This document shows, piece by piece, positions 10,143 through 19,728 of a stretch of 64,000 nt of DNA; position 1 is the stretch's first letter, and each line of letters begins with the position of its first letter. The notes below the pieces were generated by a model. It did no database searches and was not told the origin of the DNA. It worked only from the letters and a program-made list of their open reading frames with translations. The translations under genes and the position numbers were made by a program. Source of the DNA: a virus; the IMG/VR virus record IMGVR_UViG_3300017760_000001, positions 80,436 through 144,435 of that record. One strand, given 5' to 3'.

Positions 10143-10150
10143 TATTTATA
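10143..10150 (-). promoter_or_regulatory. Late promoter box TATAAATA
   Basis: Exact match to the T4 late -10 element on the minus strand; the predicted start about 6 nt downstream gives a leader of roughly 23 nt for the gp10-like gene, in the gap after gp7. Confidence 0.75.
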
Positions 10151-10154
10151 CGTT

Positions 10155-11237
10155 TTATAGTAACTCATTCAGAGTTATTTCACTATCTGAGTCACCTGTT
10201 ACGCCCACCGCCGTATTGTCACCATCTTCTCTTCTTTTATTGACCCAAGTGAATCTATCCTGATCCAATGTTTCTAGTGCAGATAGACCCATTGCAGAAC
10301 CACTGTCATCATCATCTTCATCAAATGTTGGTGAATCTGGACGTAAAAATTCCAACAAGTTACTATGTAGACCTTGTAATTCGCTGATAGATACATCTTC
10401 GACATCTTTAATGTCATTACCCGCTGGATTAGGATATGTACCTTTACTGCCCATACTCATTCTAAATTTCATTTCATCTCCTCCTAATCCTGAAAGTGGA
10501 ATGTCGAATAGTGCGGTATGATCAGCAATACCCAACGGATGACGTACGTTAGCAATACTCTCAACTTCTTGAGGCGGAATGTCCAGTAAGCCTGGGGGCG
10601 GTTGTATTTCAAAGTCAATATCAACCACACCTTGAAGTTGTACCTGAGAACCCAAGTACATACCAGCAGGGTGAACAAACAACTTGTAAATTTCTCTCCA
10701 TTCATTGATCGACAATTCACTTTTAATTTGAATAGCATATGTCTGATATAGTTTATCATCAGTCAAGAATCTTTGCGATGATGGGCCAACCTCAGATTCG
10801 TTCAATGTGAATATTTGTTTCTTTGTATAAACTACGTCTGGATCTATACCAAAGAATGTACGGAAGAACTGTTGTATCGAATACTTAGTACCCTTTGATC
10901 GATACAATGTATTCGAGTACTTTGCTGCCTCTCTCTTATCTTGGAATCCTTCGAAGTAGGATTGTCCCAAAAGTAATTCGTCTTCTAGGAATGATAACAG
11001 ATCTATGTCTGTCTGTGTAATATCTCTTAACGTAAACAGTTCATTCAAAAGATCTGTCGGCGAACCCGACTGTTCTTCAAAATGGAAGTACGTTTCCAAT
11101 AACTGTACTAACTTCGGATAATTCTCAACAATATGGTCGGGTAAAACCTCCTCGACTTTATAGTGACGAAGGTTTAACTCCCTCCGACCTAAGTCGTGTA
11201 ACGTTTTGTCCTGATGTCCGTTACTATTTAAATTCAT
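10155..11237 (-). CDS. 7: Compact gp7-like baseplate wedge protein
   Basis: 360 residues. It matches the C-terminal third of T4 gp7 (1032 residues): a helical segment YPKLVQLLETYFHF...LFTLRDI corresponds to FEAFCEAYIQYL...LRNLIRNQ, KREAAKYSNTLYRSKGTKYS to KRDAVARFFESRSYDFYSTKG, and YAIQIKSELSINEW...FVHPAG to YVMKIKSNLPSSRW...FVHPVG. The large N-terminal and middle domains of T4 gp7 are absent. Position directly after gp6 and before gp8/gp10-like genes is the T4 order, which supports the assignment. The stop of gp6 overlaps this start by one base. A slimmed-down wedge is inferred; no frameshift is visible. Confidence 0.7.
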   Translation of the reverse strand: MNLNSNGHQDKTLHDLGRRELNLRHYKVEEVLPDHIVENYPKLVQLLETYFHFEEQSGSPTDLLNELFTLRDITQTDIDLLSFLEDELLLGQSYFEGFQDKREAAKYSNTLYRSKGTKYSIQQFFRTFFGIDPDVVYTKKQIFTLNESEVGPSSQRFLTDDKLYQTYAIQIKSELSINEWREIYKLFVHPAGMYLGSQVQLQGVVDIDFEIQPPPGLLDIPPQEVESIANVRHPLGIADHTALFDIPLSGLGGDEMKFRMSMGSKGTYPNPAGNDIKDVEDVSISELQGLHSNLLEFLRPDSPTFDEDDDDSGSAMGLSALETLDQDRFTWVNKRREDGDNTAVGVTGDSDSEITLNELL

Positions 11238-13066
11238 TAGTTAGTCGCTGTTGTTAGTACACCATCCGATTTAGATGCTGACTCGTCATATACCAAGACA
11301 TCATTTCTTGTCGGGACAATAAGAGATTGATTGCCAGGGAATATGGAAATTTTAATTTGTGTTTGTCCACCTATCAAAGAATCAACTTGTAAACCAACTA
11401 AATGAACATCACCTTCAATTGTAAAATAACCTACGTCATCTACTTCAATTCGATTGTCCTGTAAGTTAATTACTTGTAAAGTGTTGCTACTCAACTTATT
11501 TTTTATTTGACACGTAACACCATTTAAAGTAAAGTTTGTTGACGAAATAATGAAAGTGTCGTCATCTGGGTTAGCAATATCAACTGGGAATTTTAATTTA
11601 TAATCATACTTTCCGCCCAGTATTGGAGTAATTCTCTGTTGCATTTTAACATCAGCACGTGAAGAAAGAACAGAAGGCGAAACGTCATCTATCAATGTTA
11701 GTAGATTCGAACGCCTAAATGCTAGATCAAATTTACCTGTATTTTCTGCAAAGTAATTTCTTATGACATCATCGATCTGAGACTTAATAGTATTCAGAGT
11801 CAAAGATGTCAACCTTTCGTTAAACTGAAAACGTGTGTCAAGTTCAACGAATGTGGTTACAGGGTCAGCAAACTTCAAATCAAAAGAAGCGATAGCTAAT
11901 TGTTCTGCGAGATCTATAATGGATTCTTTTGTTCTATTAACAGTATTCTCTGGAATTTCTGAGTTAAACAGAACCGACATATAAACACAACCATATTCTT
12001 TAATTATGTTGTCCTCTCCGCCCCAAGACTTGATATCTCTAATCAAGGACGAAAAGTTACGTAACACAAGAGACGAATAGTCCGCATGAGTCACCATTCT
12101 ATTCTGAGCTGCATATTGGAACGGTGCGTTCTTACGAATAGATTCTATTGATTCTTTATCAGCGCCACCAGAACTTCTGGTTTCGGTTGTTATTGTTGGA
12201 ACCTGATCTGTATCAGGTGCGACATTCGCTATAGCTGAAATTGGTTCGAATATTTCCGCAAAGTTTGCATCTGCGCCAGAGACGGACAAATACTCAACAA
12301 CAATCTTGTTGCCTGGTTGAGGTGTCTTACCTAATGTAGTACCGTTACCGAATGTAAGTTCAAAGTAACCATTAGGCATTTCTTTTAGAATGTAAATGGT
12401 AGTATTTTCGTTCAAGACATTGGTGTCTAAAATATTGTTATAGGCAGCAAATTCCTCAGAAGTTGAACTAGGGTAAACTTTAACCACCGCAGTAGTAAGA
12501 TCTAAATTTGAGTCTGGTATAATGTATGTCACATTCTCTGTATTATCACCAGAAATAAATGTTTTAGTTTTTGCAATACCTTCTTTGATAGGAATAACAT
12601 TAGTGCCGTTGTCTAACTTAAACTCATAGAATCCAAAACCATCATTGGTTGCGGTTATAGTTTCTGTAGTTTGGAATGTATAATCAACATCGTCAACGGC
12701 TGATGTGAATTTGTATCCAGCTGCGAGGGATATTCTAGGACTGGGATTGTTAATACCAGATAAATTCAATGACATCTTTATTTCCGCAGATGATCCGTGT
12801 TTACTATCAGGAATATAACCGATACCCTCAGAAAGAGATACCAAAGAACTACGAAGTTGTGCAGTTCCAAGAAACGCTTCGTTCAAAGCAAAGTTAGCTG
12901 TCAATCCATTTATGTGAGTATTGTATGCCAACACATCGAGAATGTTCGAAAGACCCGATGCCTCAAAATTAAAGTCTTTAAATTCTTTTTCTTGTTCTAG
13001 ATATTCTTTCAGATTATTCTTAATTGACTGAAAGTCTAACGCTGTTGATTTAATCGTTGTCGCCAT
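11237..13066 (-). CDS. 6: Baseplate wedge protein gp6 (baseplate J-like)
   Basis: 609 residues, close to the usual gp6 size (T4: 660). The N-terminal region (DFQSIKNNLKEYLEQE...FEASGLSNIL..LAYNTHINGL) is the hallmark of gp6/baseplate J-like proteins, followed by a beta domain and a C-terminal region with KSWGGEDN and TLNTIKSQIDDVIRNYF. gp6 dimers form the inner ring of the wedge and bind gp25 and gp53. The gene abuts gp25 upstream (ATG at 13066, one base after its stop region) and overlaps gp7 downstream by one base. Confidence 0.92.
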   Translation of the reverse strand: MATTIKSTALDFQSIKNNLKEYLEQEKEFKDFNFEASGLSNILDVLAYNTHINGLTANFALNEAFLGTAQLRSSLVSLSEGIGYIPDSKHGSSAEIKMSLNLSGINNPSPRISLAAGYKFTSAVDDVDYTFQTTETITATNDGFGFYEFKLDNGTNVIPIKEGIAKTKTFISGDNTENVTYIIPDSNLDLTTAVVKVYPSSTSEEFAAYNNILDTNVLNENTTIYILKEMPNGYFELTFGNGTTLGKTPQPGNKIVVEYLSVSGADANFAEIFEPISAIANVAPDTDQVPTITTETRSSGGADKESIESIRKNAPFQYAAQNRMVTHADYSSLVLRNFSSLIRDIKSWGGEDNIIKEYGCVYMSVLFNSEIPENTVNRTKESIIDLAEQLAIASFDLKFADPVTTFVELDTRFQFNERLTSLTLNTIKSQIDDVIRNYFAENTGKFDLAFRRSNLLTLIDDVSPSVLSSRADVKMQQRITPILGGKYDYKLKFPVDIANPDDDTFIISSTNFTLNGVTCQIKNKLSSNTLQVINLQDNRIEVDDVGYFTIEGDVHLVGLQVDSLIGGQTQIKISIFPGNQSLIVPTRNDVLVYDESASKSDGVLTTATN

Positions 13067-13525
13067 TTATCTTAACCTACTTAGTACGGTAGTAAATTCC
13101 ACTAGTTCCCCAGTGTTTATTATTTTAAAAATAACAGTTACTTCTGCTGAGTTATTGTCTGGTTCCATGTTAACAAGTATTTCTAATGAAGAAACATCGA
13201 CACGAGGTTCGAAAACTTCAATAGCATTTCTTATTTCACGAATCATTGATCTTTCTGTATGTTGATCTGATAACTCAAACAAATAGTCATACAGGTTTGC
13301 GCCATAGTAAGGATTGAATGGTTTTTCTCCTTGATTGGTCAACAAAAGATTTCTAACCGCAAATTTGACTGACTGAGCATTAAACTTTTTAAACACATCT
13401 TTAGTAGTATTTGATAATGCGAGAGAAATATCTAAATCCGAATATTCTTTGTTCTGTGTTGTTTTCACAGTCGAAAGATTGATTAGATCTTTATCTTCTA
13501 TTGATAATGCTCTTTGTGTTGCCAT
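13067..13525 (-). CDS. 25: Baseplate wedge protein gp25
   Basis: 152 residues, slightly longer than T4 gp25 (132). It carries the lysozyme-like/gp25 family pattern: YSDLDISL, a helix with AVRNLLLTNQGEKPFNPYYG, and REIRNAIEVFEPRV followed by a two-strand end. In T4 gp25 binds gp6 and triggers sheath assembly; the lysozyme resemblance is structural, not enzymatic. It has its own late promoter 27 nt upstream and an AAGG-type ribosome site. Confidence 0.92.
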   Translation of the reverse strand: MATQRALSIEDKDLINLSTVKTTQNKEYSDLDISLALSNTTKDVFKKFNAQSVKFAVRNLLLTNQGEKPFNPYYGANLYDYLFELSDQHTERSMIREIRNAIEVFEPRVDVSSLEILVNMEPDNNSAEVTVIFKIINTGELVEFTTVLSRLR

Positions 13526-13551
13526 AATAGTCTCTTAAATAACCTTGTATC

Positions 13552-13559
13552 TATTTATA
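13552..13559 (-). promoter_or_regulatory. Late promoter box TATAAATA
   Basis: Exact late -10 match in the 38-nt gap between the gp25 gene and its upstream neighbour, giving a short leader to gp25 and the wedge genes after it. Confidence 0.75.
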
Positions 13560-13563
13560 CATT

Positions 13564-14160
13564 TTAGTTCAACTTTACTTCAACTAATTCACCACTAGTC
13601 AGAAGTTTTCCGTTGTAATTTGTTGCGATACCAAGTTTAAAGTTTATATCAAATGATTCTGGGACATCAGGCATTTCTACTACAATCTGTGAAGTTAATG
13701 AACCATCTGGATTGTAGATATCATAGTCTAGAGTTATCTTGTCATAGAAACAATAGTCTTTCCAATATTCCGCCACATCAAATGTTGCGGTGTGATCTAT
13801 CTTGCCTTCTCTATCAATAACTTGATATACTACAACACGACCATTTTGTTTTTTAATATTATCTCCCCCAACTGTCTCTAGAGGGCCACCTTTGTATATT
13901 CCTTCACTCACAATCAGACGTACATCATTGAACAACTCGGTATTACCATTGATTGTTCTGTACATCTCTGCATGTAGATAAAGGTTACGTGCAATCTGTT
14001 TCCTTTCTTCTGCCGTACCGATATGAGAGAACGGTGTCTTGTCCCCATACGCACCAAGGTATTTCGCAATGGTTACGCCTGGCGCTAACTTAGTTCTCGA
14101 TGAGATCTTATCTCCATCAAGAAAGTTTGGATTGTAAATTGGATCTGGTAATATAATCAT
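13564..14160 (-). CDS. Conserved baseplate-operon protein of unknown function
   Basis: 198 residues. I recognise this as a protein found beside gp5/gp25 in marine T4-like phages, but it has no named domain. Visible features: a Pro/Asn-rich start (LPDPIYNPNFLDGD), a helical stretch RKQIARNLYLHAEMYRTI, then a beta-rich half with VEMPDVPESFDINFKLG. It overlaps the gp5 beta-helix gene by four bases (ATGA), so it is probably made in fixed ratio with it. A structural role in the hub or spike is inferred from position only. Confidence 0.7.
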   Translation of the reverse strand: MIILPDPIYNPNFLDGDKISSRTKLAPGVTIAKYLGAYGDKTPFSHIGTAEERKQIARNLYLHAEMYRTINGNTELFNDVRLIVSEGIYKGGPLETVGGDNIKKQNGRVVVYQVIDREGKIDHTATFDVAEYWKDYCFYDKITLDYDIYNPDGSLTSQIVVEMPDVPESFDINFKLGIATNYNGKLLTSGELVEVKLN

Positions 14161-15587
14161 CCTGTAAACCTCTTTCCTCTGCTACCAATAGAATTACCAA
14201 TAGGAACACTACCGAAACGTGAAGACTGTTTCTTCGATGCAGTTCTACCAATCTTAGGTGGACTCGTATTGTCGTAGTCAGCATTCAATCTACCTTCACC
14301 GACCATCTTGTTTCCAATAAGAGAACGGTTAGCTGTGTCACGAATCGTAGATCGAATCTCTTGTGTAGATGGAACCTTTTCGAATAGTCCTTCATAGTCG
14401 TCACGTAGAAGTATTTTGTTCTTCAATACGTCACCAGCATCTATAGTCACGGTGCGTACAGAGAAGGGCCCCATAGTCATCATCGCACCAATCGCATCTG
14501 CAAGTGGTACTGGTTTCTTAGGTGTCATAGACTCTTGTGATTCTGTGGCAGCCTTCCATCCGCTTGGTGGTGATCCAGCTGCACCTATCGCACCAGCAGT
14601 TCCTGCCTTCCCTGCTTCTTTTGCCTTATCTGCTTTGTTCGCATTGTATGACTTGATCGCTTCCGTTGCCTGTCCGTGGAATGATCCGTAGAACGCAGCA
14701 CCAGATGCAAATGGAACCGCACCTTTTGGCCCCATGTAAACTGGTGAAGTCATCTCTACCTGTTCACCACCGATCACACCTTTCATACCCATGACCGATA
14801 ACTCTGCACCTGTGATTGCCATTACTGGTGCGGTCTGAATGTATTCGTCCTTTGCAGTCATGATCAAACGATTGTCAGTAAACACATTGAGTTCTCCCTC
14901 AACATGTTCTTTAGAATATCCTTTAGTCCACTCAGTGTTGTTACCTAAAACGAGTTCTGTCTTGTTCTCTACGGTCTTGTACGAAGCAGACTGTTTAGTG
15001 ATATGTTCTGTGTTACCCGATACTTCGGTTCTCTTGTTCAACAATACATGTTGCTTATTGTGTCCATGTATGTTAAGATTGTGGTTACCACCTACGTCCA
15101 TATTCCAGTCACCTGTAACCGTCTGGTTAAGATTACCTTTATAGACCATCTCTGCATCACCCTCTACGATGACCGTATTGTCTCCTCCAGTCACCTCGAC
15201 TTTATTGTTCGGGGATGATATAATGATAGAACCGTCCGCTCGCATTTCAATACCACCACCTTTACGGTGTTTGATAAGAATACGTTCACCGCCTGGGGTG
15301 TCATCGTGTTCAACAACATGACCAGATGCAGTCTCCATAACCTGATTGAATGGATACTGTGAAGGTTGTTGATCTTCTAGGTTGAGTGATACATTGAAAT
15401 CCCCACCCCCAAGATATAATTCGTTTACTTCAAAACCACGAGCCGCATAGTTTATGGAAGACGAATAATGATAATTTGTCTTGGGAAACTCGCCTGTAGG
15501 ATCTTGGAACCCATCAAGTGGTACACCAAGAGTTTTTTCCTTAGCGACATTTTCCCCTAAATTTTTCTTTTTGTTTTGTACTGTCAT
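14157..15587 (-). CDS. 5: Baseplate hub spike, gp5 C-terminal beta-helix part
   Basis: 476 residues. Residues about 20-110 match the start of T4 gp5C: YPFNQVMETASGHVVEHDD with TPGGERILIKH corresponds to YPYVHTMETESGHIQEFDD with TPGQERYRLVH. It continues with the alternating V-x-G-x motifs of a triple-stranded beta-helix (VIVEGDAEMVYKGNLNQTV), then more beta-helix and a Gly/Ala/Lys-rich tail. The OB-fold and lysozyme parts of T4 gp5 are absent here and lie in the two upstream genes. It would form the membrane-piercing needle. It overlaps the amidase gene by four bases. Confidence 0.85.
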   Translation of the reverse strand: MTVQNKKKNLGENVAKEKTLGVPLDGFQDPTGEFPKTNYHYSSSINYAARGFEVNELYLGGGDFNVSLNLEDQQPSQYPFNQVMETASGHVVEHDDTPGGERILIKHRKGGGIEMRADGSIIISSPNNKVEVTGGDNTVIVEGDAEMVYKGNLNQTVTGDWNMDVGGNHNLNIHGHNKQHVLLNKRTEVSGNTEHITKQSASYKTVENKTELVLGNNTEWTKGYSKEHVEGELNVFTDNRLIMTAKDEYIQTAPVMAITGAELSVMGMKGVIGGEQVEMTSPVYMGPKGAVPFASGAAFYGSFHGQATEAIKSYNANKADKAKEAGKAGTAGAIGAAGSPPSGWKAATESQESMTPKKPVPLADAIGAMMTMGPFSVRTVTIDAGDVLKNKILLRDDYEGLFEKVPSTQEIRSTIRDTANRSLIGNKMVGEGRLNADYDNTSPPKIGRTASKKQSSRFGSVPIGNSIGSRGKRFTG

Positions 15588-17509
15588 TGTGGTTTCTTCG
15601 TTATCAATTCATCTGGTGTTAATGACTGGTCTTTGATTAGATCTTGGTACACCGAACTTTTGCGGAACAACGTCTCAACATACTGTGAGACATCAAAGTA
15701 TGGATCTGTAACTAAAGGTTCGATTTCATTGTGTCCGAACACTTGTCCGCCATGATACCTACGGTAGAATGCTTCACACACTGCCTCTAAAGTTGACATC
15801 TGTTCACGTGTGTAAGATTGGGGGGATCGATATTGGTCTGGATTCTCACAACCTGTCGAACAGTTTAGACCCCCTACTAGACAAACATCTATAGATCTAA
15901 CATCGTGTCCTCTAAGTTTACTTGATTGCCCTGTCGTGTCTAGGGGACGACCTCTTTGTAATTTACCATCTCTTCTTATGACAAAATGATATTGCAGACC
16001 GTCTAAATCTTTGTCATTATGTTCTATATGAAGTTCTTCGGAACCAATGTTTTGATTAGTGTAAGTATCCGATGCGTGGACAATCATTTGTGTTATAACA
16101 CGTTTTATCTTTCTAAATTCGGCACCTAGTTCTTCTTTAGAATCGACATATGTAAAAGTGTTGAAGGCAGTTTTTTGGCCATTAAACTTAGCAAGTGTTT
16201 CACCGAGATCATATTCTTCAACCACAAAGTCATCAGAACTTTTAATGAGTGTTCCTGAAATTGTGGTGTCGAGTTCAAGTAGTTCATCAGCCACTTCAAA
16301 AACTCGTGTCTCAACTAGATCTATTTCTGTTTGTGGAATCTGAGAACTTCTAGCTTTAACTTTTAATGTTGCAACGAAAGTATCATTGTCTATACCATCG
16401 GGTATCGAACCAATAACACTTTTCATTTCCGAACTGAATGTAGTATCTTTTTTGATGATATCCTGAGTAGCTTTGTCTCTATTTTCTTTACTATCTTTCA
16501 ATGCATTATTAGTTATCTCGGATACTTGATCGGTAGGTAGTCGGGCATTACTAGTAAAAATTCTAATTTTAGATGTCACATCATTTGTTATATCTTCAAC
16601 AATGTCTTGTAACAAACCGAGTCCAGTCTTTACTTTAGGTTTGTTGAAAAAATTATCAAGACTGGTTTGTGATTTTACTAAATCCCCTAATGATGGATTT
16701 GTACCACTAATAACTTCTTCTGCTAACTGATCTAGTGATGATCCGATAGAGTTTAAATTAGGTGTAGAAGGCGCATCGATGTTACCGATGGCATTTGTCA
16801 CATTACTCAGGTCAGGCGCATTGATATTTAAAGAAGGAATTGATGAAACTTCCTTTGCAACTTCTGATATCATGTCTTTTGCTTTATCTAATAATCCAGT
16901 GACAGCACCTAGTCCACCATCCGCACCACCACCAGTACCAGATGCAGCTTTCGCTTCCGCAGCAACACCTTCAATTTTTGATTTCAATATGTTTGATTTA
17001 CCAGTCGCATCACTCGCAGTCGCATCAATAGCATCTAATGAAGAACCACCAAGTGTCTGAATAGGCAATTTAGGAACAGTTGTTTCTTTCAGTCCAGTAA
17101 GTTGAGATAATACCGATGATACAGGTTGGTTCTCTGTTGCACCTGCTGTTATTGTTGTTTCTGCCTGACCGTAAGAATCGGTGTCCGTGACGGTAGTCGC
17201 AGTAAACGTAGGAACTGACAAGTCGAGTTCTACAGATGTTGGATTGGGTATACCAGAGATACCAGTAACCTCGTCGCCAAAGGAACACATCGCATCACCC
17301 AGAGATGTACTGCCTGCAAAATCAACTTTGCTCTCTAGTGATTCGATACCAGCATGTATACTGCCAGGCCCATCACCCAGAAGAGTCGCATTCTTTGCGA
17401 AGTTCTTTTCTACTAGATCGTTAACATTATTCTGTATGTCTTTACCAAAACTCTGTCCTGTTTGGTTTGATAGTAATCTAGAATTTAATTGATTTTTATT
17501 TAGTGGCAT
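15584..17509 (-). CDS. Hub-associated protein with C-terminal T7-lysozyme-like amidase
   Basis: 641 residues. Residues 1-460 are low-complexity Ser/Thr/Asp/Ile-rich without a recognised domain. About 465-620 is an N-acetylmuramoyl-L-alanine amidase (Amidase_2/PGRP fold): zinc ligand His ~478 in IVHASDTY, YHFVIRRDGK.QRGRP, the VCLVGG core, His ~593 in FGHNEIEP, and Asp ~602 in TDPYFDV as third ligand (Asp as in AmpD, Cys in T7 lysozyme). The Lys that precedes this ligand in T7 lysozyme and AmpD appears to be Val. It lies between the gp5 OB-fold gene and the gp5 beta-helix gene, where T4 gp5 has its muramidase, so it probably supplies cell-wall cleavage during infection. Confidence 0.8.
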   Translation of the reverse strand: MPLNKNQLNSRLLSNQTGQSFGKDIQNNVNDLVEKNFAKNATLLGDGPGSIHAGIESLESKVDFAGSTSLGDAMCSFGDEVTGISGIPNPTSVELDLSVPTFTATTVTDTDSYGQAETTITAGATENQPVSSVLSQLTGLKETTVPKLPIQTLGGSSLDAIDATASDATGKSNILKSKIEGVAAEAKAASGTGGGADGGLGAVTGLLDKAKDMISEVAKEVSSIPSLNINAPDLSNVTNAIGNIDAPSTPNLNSIGSSLDQLAEEVISGTNPSLGDLVKSQTSLDNFFNKPKVKTGLGLLQDIVEDITNDVTSKIRIFTSNARLPTDQVSEITNNALKDSKENRDKATQDIIKKDTTFSSEMKSVIGSIPDGIDNDTFVATLKVKARSSQIPQTEIDLVETRVFEVADELLELDTTISGTLIKSSDDFVVEEYDLGETLAKFNGQKTAFNTFTYVDSKEELGAEFRKIKRVITQMIVHASDTYTNQNIGSEELHIEHNDKDLDGLQYHFVIRRDGKLQRGRPLDTTGQSSKLRGHDVRSIDVCLVGGLNCSTGCENPDQYRSPQSYTREQMSTLEAVCEAFYRRYHGGQVFGHNEIEPLVTDPYFDVSQYVETLFRKSSVYQDLIKDQSLTPDELITKKPQ

Positions 17510-18397
17510 TTATTCACCTACAAGGTTTTGAAGATCAACTACAATTTTGTCGATACTTTGAAAATCAATATCTTTCTTTAGTCCCAAATAGTATTTTGCA
17601 AATACTCTCTGGCAACTATTTTTTGTATCTTTTTCTAAGGTTGTGGTTCTTTTTAATCGTATGTTAGCAGCTGCTTGTGAACTATTTAGTTCATATTTAA
17701 CAAACACTAACTGTGAACTATACTTTCTCCAATCACTAGTAAATCTTTTTAGTAAAAGTTTTCTTTCGTTTTTCCATCCAGCTATACCTAATGGGTTAAA
17801 CTCATCTTCCTTTACAACCGCAGTGTTATTTAAATTAGATCTATTTAACAAACCAGCAATAATACCTATAGACTGATTCAAAGTATAACCAGCGTTCATG
17901 AAGTATTTTATTCCTTCCAATTTACGTTTTTCAATCGTATCCCCAGGCACATCACCAAACTCTTCATCTTCTACTTTTTTCGAGTCGATGACTTGTATCT
18001 CTTGGTCATAAAAAACAACGTCTTGATCTATTCTTTCCATCACGGTTGAAAATTGAACTTGTCTCTGTACACGAGTAGGATACTCTATTTTAGGAATCGA
18101 CCCTACAACTATAGGAACCTGTGACGCTTTACCGTCCATGAAAAATCCGAATACAGTCGCACCTGAAGTGAGTCTAGGTGTTCTACCTAACCCAGACACT
18201 CCACCTTCGGTTGTAGGTAATACTACTTGGGCCCAAGGAAGGTCGTTCTGGGGTATCTCTCTTGTTGATGGATTGTGTACACCGTGGACACGAATCTTAA
18301 CACGACCTTCATATCCGTATGGGGGTGTGTGGTCAACAACATCGGCAATAAACCAACGAGTGTTGTCTCCGTAAAATTCTGATTGGATTGCCTTCAT
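17510..18397 (-). CDS. 5: gp5-like hub protein: OB-fold plus degenerate tail-lysozyme domain
   Basis: 295 residues. Residues 14-105 match the gp5 OB-fold: RWFIADVVDHT, GRVKIRVHGVH, LPWAQVVLPTTEGGVSGLG, VFGFFMDG (T4: NWFVGVVEDRM, GRVRVRVVGLH, LPWMSVIQPI, VYGHFLD). Residues about 160-270 look like the phage tail lysozyme family: GYTLNQSIGIIAGLL, GIAGW at 204-208, QLVFVKYEL. The catalytic Glu-Ser of that family is Arg186-Ser187 here, so activity is doubtful. The gene is flanked by gp27-like (one-base overlap) and the amidase (abutting), as expected for a gp5-gp27 hub. Confidence 0.8.
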   Translation of the reverse strand: MKAIQSEFYGDNTRWFIADVVDHTPPYGYEGRVKIRVHGVHNPSTREIPQNDLPWAQVVLPTTEGGVSGLGRTPRLTSGATVFGFFMDGKASQVPIVVGSIPKIEYPTRVQRQVQFSTVMERIDQDVVFYDQEIQVIDSKKVEDEEFGDVPGDTIEKRKLEGIKYFMNAGYTLNQSIGIIAGLLNRSNLNNTAVVKEDEFNPLGIAGWKNERKLLLKRFTSDWRKYSSQLVFVKYELNSSQAAANIRLKRTTTLEKDTKNSCQRVFAKYYLGLKKDIDFQSIDKIVVDLQNLVGE

Positions 18398-19728
18398 TAT
18401 CCCCTCACTAACTTACAAACCGACATGACAACATCATGTCGAGTGTTTTTAAATGTGTGCCTAACATTGTATATTAAGAAATCTCCACTACGTAACAGAT
18501 CCAATGTTTCAGATGTTGTTGTGTCGCCATCATCTGATATAGTGTTAACAGTAACAATATCGCCAACACTTGCTTTGGAAACAATAAACCCTGCGCCAGG
18601 CACTGTAATCTCGAACATATTTTTTAATAACATGTTGCGGATAGCGTAGTTACCTATTTTTGTGGTGAAACTTCCAGGCTTTAACTCATCATGATAACTC
18701 TTCCAAGTTCCATATGTACCAGTAGATGTTATCTGGTGAAATATTTTAGCGTTCACATCATGCAAATGTTCATTTTGTATTAAAAACTCTTCAGGATAAA
18801 TGTTCTGTTGCTTTTCTTTGGGTATTATTTCATTATCTTTTAATTTATCGATAACCTTTGTCACATCAAAGTGTTGAGAAGTTACTTGACCTGTATTTAA
18901 ATTTGTGTTATTATAAACTGCACCAATGCCACCCGACATCATTTGTTTCATTGTATTCTGCATTTTTGCCGTTCGCATAGTTTGAACTTGCATTGTACGA
19001 TGGAGTGGTGATTTTTCTTCTGTCTTCTTAACATTTGATGGGGAGTAAAGATACGGAAGTTTTTCGTTCCAAGGGTTTTGTTCCAACATCTTATCGAGAC
19101 TACCCAATCTTAAATTGGTATCATGTATAGAAGCATACAAGAATAATGGACAACCATTTACTGTGGTCGCACGATCTCTCAACCACTCACATGCCTCAAG
19201 TGGGTGCATGTATGGTATGAGTACTTTAACATTATTTTGAACTGAAGGATATAAGTATGAAACGTCAACTTGTTTTTTTAAGTCTTGAATACATATTTTT
19301 GTTATCTCAGATTCTAACGAATCCGTAATTGACCTACTAACCTTTCGTGTTCTGCTATAAAATGCATGTTCATCTAAAATTGTAAATAAATATACACTCG
19401 CCTGTCCAGCATCGTTTGATTTAATCGATTGATCAATACTGGTCATGATAAATGTTCTAGACATTATTGGTTCTAACGTATCATCTTCAGATGCGAGTTG
19501 AATGAACAATCTTTCCGTACCAGAAAATCCAATAGCGTCAACAAAACCCTGATCATCAGATATAGCAATCTGACCAGAAATATATGGTTTTTCCAAACTC
19601 TCAAAGAAAACTATTTCAACGATGTTGGAATTTATATTTATTCTCTGGTCTTCACCGCCCATCGATTCCGAGGTGATGTATGCCTCAGTAATCTTGTATT
19701 GTGATTGTTGTTCGCTTTTTACACTCAT
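18397..19728 (-). CDS. 27: gp27-like baseplate hub protein
   Basis: 443 residues (T4 gp27: 391). The assignment rests on position immediately before the gp5 OB-fold gene and after gp53, on size, and on a general pattern of the hub family: an N-terminal tube-like domain (INSNIVEIVFFESLEKPYISG), a middle with WLRDRATTVNGCPLFLY, and a C-terminal beta barrel (GSFTTKIGNYAIRN, PGAGFIVSKASVGDIV). Such proteins form the trimeric hub that holds gp5. Direct residue identity to T4 gp27 is too weak for me to be certain. Overlaps both neighbours by 1-4 bases. Confidence 0.65.
   Translation of the reverse strand: MSVKSEQQSQYKITEAYITSESMGGEDQRININSNIVEIVFFESLEKPYISGQIAISDDQGFVDAIGFSGTERLFIQLASEDDTLEPIMSRTFIMTSIDQSIKSNDAGQASVYLFTILDEHAFYSRTRKVSRSITDSLESEITKICIQDLKKQVDVSYLYPSVQNNVKVLIPYMHPLEACEWLRDRATTVNGCPLFLYASIHDTNLRLGSLDKMLEQNPWNEKLPYLYSPSNVKKTEEKSPLHRTMQVQTMRTAKMQNTMKQMMSGGIGAVYNNTNLNTGQVTSQHFDVTKVIDKLKDNEIIPKEKQQNIYPEEFLIQNEHLHDVNAKIFHQITSTGTYGTWKSYHDELKPGSFTTKIGNYAIRNMLLKNMFEITVPGAGFIVSKASVGDIVTVNTISDDGDTTTSETLDLLRSGDFLIYNVRHTFKNTRHDVVMSVCKLVRG

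Noticed and set aside
14416-14691. Plus-strand frame of 91 codons opposite the gp5 spike
   Set aside because: Ala/Pro-rich antisense shadow of a Gly/Ala-rich coding region.
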